From a virus, in the IMG/VR virus record IMGVR_UViG_3300025162_000046, positions 1 to 64,000 of that record: DNA of 64,000 bases; one strand, 5' to 3'. The position numbers and the translations under genes are program-made. Shown piece after piece: positions 60,038 to 64,000 of the stretch; position 1 is the first letter of the stretch, and each line of letters begins with the position of its first letter. The notes beneath the pieces were generated by a model that saw only the letters and a list, made by a program, of their open reading frames with translations, made no database searches and was not told where the DNA came from.

Positions 60038-61987
60038 TCTAGTATTTTTGAGGCCATCGCCTTATGCTGGACAGAGCGCAGGAGAGGCGACTCCTATAAG
60101 GATTTCATCAAGCACGGGACTGATTCTGCAGAGATTCACCTTGTTGCCAGTATTCACGGCGAACCCATTCAATTCGATGTGGAGATTCGTGATAAGAAAG
60201 GGGCGACTCCTTTTCAACGAACTATCACTTATAAAAAAGAGAAGTATGTAAATTCAGAGTGCACTACGCTTCTCACCTCCTTCGATATTGATTATCTCCA
60301 ACACATTATGTTCTCTATGCAAGGTGAGAATAACATTACTGATCTCAAACCCTCCGAAAGAACTAAACTTCTCAAGCGTATTTTCAATTTCGAGTTTGAA
60401 TCTCAATTGAGCCAACTTGATAAATTGGTTGAACAAGAAGAACAGAACAGCCTCGTGCTCAAAACTCGCGTTGATGTTTTATCTCATATGAAATTTGAAT
60501 ATGAGCAAGCGGAGCAAACCCTTACTCTCGACAAGCGCAGCGAAATAGAAAATCGCATTACCGAGATCGATGAAATCATAAGAGTGCAAGAACAAAATCA
60601 ACTTCTTCAATCCGAAACTTCTCATCGACTCGAAAGTCTCCGCGCCCAAGGTCAAGCTGCGTCAGCACGCAAGCATTCTATCGAAAAAGATATCAGTGAC
60701 CTTAATAGTTCGTATACTCGACTACTCGGGGATAAGAATCGACATAGTCAAGCATTACTTACTCTCCCCGATTCCGTGAAACTCGAAGAAGAAATCAAAG
60801 AGAAAACCGCGGCAATTGAATCGTTCAAGATTCTCGTGGAGCAAAATCGTCTTCTTATTCAAGAGAAGGAAAACAATCTCGGATCTCGTCAAAGCCGTAT
60901 CCTTGAACTTAGGAATCACATCGTAGCACATAAGCAAGGCATTTGTCCTCAGTGTGGGCAAGACACTCATCCTGAAACCGTTCCTGAACTTGAGACCTCT
61001 TTGGAATCAGTTGAACAATTGTATGAGGAGCTCCTCTCACAAAAAATGATGCTTGAGACCGCTGAGAAAGGTGCCGAGAGAAACATCTCCACCTATCAGG
61101 CGGCAATACCTAATCTTAGAGAAAAAATCAAATCGTCTGCGGATATGAAAATCCAGTTTGAGAGCATTTTCAAAACCATCGAAGAAAGCACCCAGCAAAC
61201 AAACGGAACCATTGAAATTCGAAAATCCACTTTGTTGGAAGTCGAGAATCAGATCAAAGAACTCGAACAGCAAATTGAAGAGATCTCTCCTAAATTGGTT
61301 CGAATGATTCCTACCACATCTCTTCTCAGTGAGAAGAGTGGGTTAGCTAATCAGGTTCAGAGGCATCTTGCTGTCATCGCTCGCAACGAAGTAATTGAGC
61401 GTAAAAATATAGAGATGAAACAAAAAGAAGAAGGGAACAAACAACTACTGATAGACCTCAACCGGCAACAAAACGATTTGCTGCTATCGACGAATAATTA
61501 TAAAGACGCGAAGCGCATATTGGAAGTAGACCTACCCAATTATATCATTGTCAAAGCGTGCTCAAAACTTGAAAAACATATCAATCATTTTATCTCTGAG
61601 GTCAAGGAAGGGATGGTAGTTAGGCTATTCCAAGCGCGCTCGGGAGTTGAATTTTTCTATTCCCCAGTAGGAGAAGTAGCAAATTCTGAAGATTGGACCT
61701 CTACAAAAATGGCATCGGGATTTGAACGGGAATTGCTATCAGCCGCGTGGAGAGTAGCGTTAGCAAGGGCTTATAATCTACACGCGCTTATGCTTGATGA
61801 GGTGGATAGCGCGGCTAACACCTTCTCATCTGAAAAAATGTTTAGAGAGATCGCTAATCTCACCGGCTTTGAGCAGCTCTTCATAGTGAGTCACAAGCCT
61901 GAAGTAGTCGATATTTTATTACAGGAAAATGAGAGAGTGACCGCGTATTTCGTCCAAGATGGTATCTTTACTCGTCAAGAATACTAA
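59918..61987 (+). CDS. C-intein plus SbcC/Rad50-like ATPase C-part (gp46-like)
   Basis: 689 residues: 40 of C-intein ending GIVSHN, then 649 of ATPase. AAGGAGG lies nine bases before ATG 59918, inside the endonuclease gene. The ATPase starts SSIFEAIALCW (end of the P-loop), has long coiled coils (about 165-530) broken by a zinc hook CPQCGQDTHP (about 350), the signature region ASGFERELLSAAWRVAL and Walker B HALMLDEVDSA. Mature length would be 687 residues. Partners the gp47-like nuclease at 27996-29012 in recombination and end processing. Confidence 0.92.
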   Translation: MSTRFSKIRSIKNLERTENCYDIQVADIQRYFSNGIVSHNSSIFEAIALCWTERRRGDSYKDFIKHGTDSAEIHLVASIHGEPIQFDVEIRDKKGATPFQRTITYKKEKYVNSECTTLLTSFDIDYLQHIMFSMQGENNITDLKPSERTKLLKRIFNFEFESQLSQLDKLVEQEEQNSLVLKTRVDVLSHMKFEYEQAEQTLTLDKRSEIENRITEIDEIIRVQEQNQLLQSETSHRLESLRAQGQAASARKHSIEKDISDLNSSYTRLLGDKNRHSQALLTLPDSVKLEEEIKEKTAAIESFKILVEQNRLLIQEKENNLGSRQSRILELRNHIVAHKQGICPQCGQDTHPETVPELETSLESVEQLYEELLSQKMMLETAEKGAERNISTYQAAIPNLREKIKSSADMKIQFESIFKTIEESTQQTNGTIEIRKSTLLEVENQIKELEQQIEEISPKLVRMIPTTSLLSEKSGLANQVQRHLAVIARNEVIERKNIEMKQKEEGNKQLLIDLNRQQNDLLLSTNNYKDAKRILEVDLPNYIIVKACSKLEKHINHFISEVKEGMVVRLFQARSGVEFFYSPVGEVANSEDWTSTKMASGFERELLSAAWRVALARAYNLHALMLDEVDSAANTFSSEKMFREIANLTGFEQLFIVSHKPEVVDILLQENERVTAYFVQDGIFTRQEY

Positions 61988-61990
61988 TTA
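61983..61990 (+). promoter_or_regulatory. ACTAATTA motif before the right-end gene
   Basis: Contains the stop of the SbcC-like gene; AAGGAG and the start at 62023/62029 follow. Confidence 0.55.
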
Positions 61991-62022
61991 TATAGGATTA
62001 TTAGTCTCTCAAGGAGAAGAAG

Positions 62023-64000
62023 GTGCCTATGAAACTCGAAGAAGGACGCAAGTCTAACATTCTGAAAACCTTGTCCCAACTGCATGCCTACCTGAAGCGT
62101 TATCAGGACCTTGATAAAACAGAAGCCCATTTTGAACAGCGCCTCGAAGATGCGGGCTGCACTGATATGTTTGCGGCAATCGACGATGTTCTCGATATTG
62201 TCGAAACAGGCAAGGCCGCAGATAAGGCTCGGCTGCTCAATAAAGTATATAAGCAATACTTCCCTAAAACCGCCAAAAAAGATCCTGCTTCTGATGAAGA
62301 ACTCGAAGCCGCAATAGGTGAAGAAGAAGAAGAAGAAGAGGCTGGCGAAGTGGAAGGCACTCCTCAAATGGCAACTTATGCTGATCTTGGTGGGCAAGGC
62401 GCTGAGGGAAAGACTTTGGGAGATATCCGCAAGTCCGATCAAGCATATATGAGCGGCGGCGATGATGAAGATTGGGGTGAGGAAGACGATGAATCGGACA
62501 TAGATGCTACTAACGCTCGTAAAAGAGAGTCTCGTATGTCTGATCTTGATCTTGCGCAACGAGAAGAGATGTATGGCCCTGGCGGCGATCCTGACGATGC
62601 CGATAGAAATATGACCTATAATGGTGGTGAGGGGATTGGCTTATCGGGGGAAGAATTAGACAATGAGTATTTCGGCACCGAGCCCGAGGAACCAATATTT
62701 GACCCGGATGAAGAAAACTTAGACGCGGATTGGATGAAGGAATCTGTTTTACGCGAGGCTTATGTAGAACCCGATGGATCGACAATGCCATTAGATGATT
62801 CAGAAGATCAGATTGATGATCAAGATTATGAAGAAGAAGAATCTCAATACTCTATTGAGGATCTTGAACCGGGTATGATTGTTAATTGTGGCGCTTATGG
62901 TGATGGAATTATTGTTTGCTCTATTCACGATGAGCATCGATTCTGGGGCACTGATGATATTGAAGATTACAAAAAGAATGGTCCAGATGCTTCCGGTTGG
63001 TATTTCGATGTTGGAGACATAGAGGATATTGTTGGCAATGCGAACGATGATGACGATGACGACGATTGGGAAGATCAGGCGGAGCGTCGAGAGATGGATT
63101 CTACTTTTGGTACCTTCAAAGATGGCCTTTCTGACCCTGACGAGAGCTCTGACTATTGGAAAGAACACGAGGATACTGAAATAGAAGAAACAATCAAAGC
63201 AGCAGAAAATCGCGCCGAACAACTTCGAGAAGGAGGCCCTATGCAAGGGCCCGCTCTTGGTTCTACTCCAAGACCGAAAGATCCTAAGGATAAAATTGAC
63301 TGGCCCGTAGAAATGTCGGATGAGGAAGAACACGAATATGATGATTATGAAGCAGAAATGAACGAGGGTAAGCAGCGCCGCCCTTTTGACGAAGGGTCCG
63401 ATACTGGGTGGGGTGATGCAACTCCTGAAACAGAGGAGTATGATGATCTCGGCGAGACGGACGACTTCGAAACCCCAGAGCGCTCTCTTGGCGGCACTCG
63501 TCACCCCGAAGGCATTATGGGGACTATGAATGATGAAGTCTTCGAATACATCGATGATATAAAATCAGTCGATCCCGAAATTTCTGATGAAGAAATTATC
63601 GATGAGATCATAAAAGAATTTTCGGGCTCCGAACATCGAATGCAACGCGACAAGGCTTCTGATATTCTCTCTGATTACGAAGCAGAAAATAACCCCACAA
63701 ATGAAGAAGCCACCTCAGGGCAAATCGAAGATGAGTATGCCGACTTAGCAATAGATGGCGTTCCCGACTCTGAGATTATCGAAAGACTTATTCATAAATA
63801 CAAACTCACCCGTCACGAACTTGAAATGATGCTCGGTGAGGAGAGAGAAGCGGGCTTTGATTCGTATGAGTCTAATGAAGATGAAGATATAGATGACACC
63901 GAGCAAGAATTTGAAGATGATAACGAACTCAATGAAAGCATTGATGACCTTGGTGATGTGGGGGATTTCCCCAGACCAAAAGCCCAAGATCTGGAATTTG
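62023..64000 (+). CDS. Very acidic protein, partial
   Basis: At least 659 residues, open at the right edge. Start is GTG 62023 (AAGGAG six bases upstream) or in-frame ATG 62029. The first about 85 residues are helical (LKTLSQLHAYLKRYQDLDKT). The rest is extremely rich in Asp and Glu, with a possible small barrel (SIEDLEPGMIVNCGAYGDGI, then GIIVCSIHDEHRFWG) near 285-320. Near the edge it carries DDLGDVGDFPRP, the tag also found at 6875 and 15771. Could be a head, scaffold or DNA-mimic protein; no family recognised. Confidence 0.7.
   Translation, partial: MPMKLEEGRKSNILKTLSQLHAYLKRYQDLDKTEAHFEQRLEDAGCTDMFAAIDDVLDIVETGKAADKARLLNKVYKQYFPKTAKKDPASDEELEAAIGEEEEEEEAGEVEGTPQMATYADLGGQGAEGKTLGDIRKSDQAYMSGGDDEDWGEEDDESDIDATNARKRESRMSDLDLAQREEMYGPGGDPDDADRNMTYNGGEGIGLSGEELDNEYFGTEPEEPIFDPDEENLDADWMKESVLREAYVEPDGSTMPLDDSEDQIDDQDYEEEESQYSIEDLEPGMIVNCGAYGDGIIVCSIHDEHRFWGTDDIEDYKKNGPDASGWYFDVGDIEDIVGNANDDDDDDDWEDQAERREMDSTFGTFKDGLSDPDESSDYWKEHEDTEIEETIKAAENRAEQLREGGPMQGPALGSTPRPKDPKDKIDWPVEMSDEEEHEYDDYEAEMNEGKQRRPFDEGSDTGWGDATPETEEYDDLGETDDFETPERSLGGTRHPEGIMGTMNDEVFEYIDDIKSVDPEISDEEIIDEIIKEFSGSEHRMQRDKASDILSDYEAENNPTNEEATSGQIEDEYADLAIDGVPDSEIIERLIHKYKLTRHELEMMLGEEREAGFDSYESNEDEDIDDTEQEFEDDNELNESIDDLGDVGDFPRPKAQDLEF

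Noticed and set aside
62800-63504. 234-residue minus-strand ORF, hydrophobic
   Set aside because: It is the reverse shadow of an Asp/Glu-rich gene: antisense of GAT/GAA/GAG codons gives Ile/Phe/Leu-rich apparent membrane proteins.
1-64000. tRNA genes, rRNA genes or CRISPR arrays
   Set aside because: No T-arm-like cloverleaf sequence, rRNA core or regularly spaced repeat array was seen on reading either strand; a covariance search would be needed to exclude unusual tRNAs.

Overview
The window is part of a large tailed dsDNA phage with a contractile tail (myovirus-like, T4-superfamily flavour). The evidence is a DNA-packaging terminase, a tail sheath, three tube-like proteins, gp25- and gp6-like baseplate proteins, a tail fibre with an S74-type chaperone tail, and phage replication and recombination enzymes (primase, family A polymerase, clamp, FEN-type exonuclease, a gp46/gp47 pair). 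Genes are tightly packed and no tRNA, rRNA or CRISPR array is visible. The accessory load (class II ribonucleotide reductase, GroEL, Nudix, thioredoxin, receiver domain) suggests a jumbo-class phage. The host cannot be read from the sequence.

Layout. 1-1879 (-): large terminase subunit interrupted by an intein. 2134-11422 (+): a charged protein, a truncated and an intact GIY-YIG endonuclease, an AAA+ ATPase, a 29-residue peptide, a 1015-residue nucleotidyltransferase/ligase/nuclease-like fusion, and an unknown. 11411-17974 (mostly -): two sigma-like proteins flanking a sliding clamp, HNH nucleases, small unknowns and a DnaG-type primase. 18149-22237: an incomplete DNA polymerase, a CheY-like receiver and unknowns. 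22278-25453: class II ribonucleotide reductase broken by a split intein and a group I intron. 25605-29012: small proteins, thioredoxin, 5'-3' exonuclease and the gp47/SbcD-like nuclease. 29014-52937: tail module. 52934-58385: small proteins, GroEL, MazG-like and Nudix proteins. 58393-61987: gp46/SbcC-like ATPase broken by a split intein with an endonuclease gene between its halves. 62023 to the end: a very acidic protein.

The most striking theme is the density of self-splicing and homing elements placed in the most conserved residues of essential enzymes. The terminase has a probable class 3 intein in its Walker A motif. The gp46/SbcC ATPase has a split intein at the same P-loop position. The ribonucleotide reductase has a split intein plus a group I intron, six bases apart, in the NPCGE active-site motif. 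The polymerase gene stops before motifs B and C, so its C-terminal part must lie elsewhere if it is functional.

A second theme is regulation. The 8-mer ACTAATTA recurs almost only at gene boundaries, pointing into the next gene and often supplying the upstream stop codon; it is a good candidate for a phage-specific (late) promoter element. At three GIY-YIG genes it sits inside a hairpin that looks like a terminator and also buries the ribosome-binding site, an arrangement resembling the known control of T4 I-TevI. The clamp and a sigma-like gene are divergently paired, which fits T4-style clamp-assisted late transcription. A short peptide, DLGD-x-GDF, recurs in several otherwise unrelated proteins.
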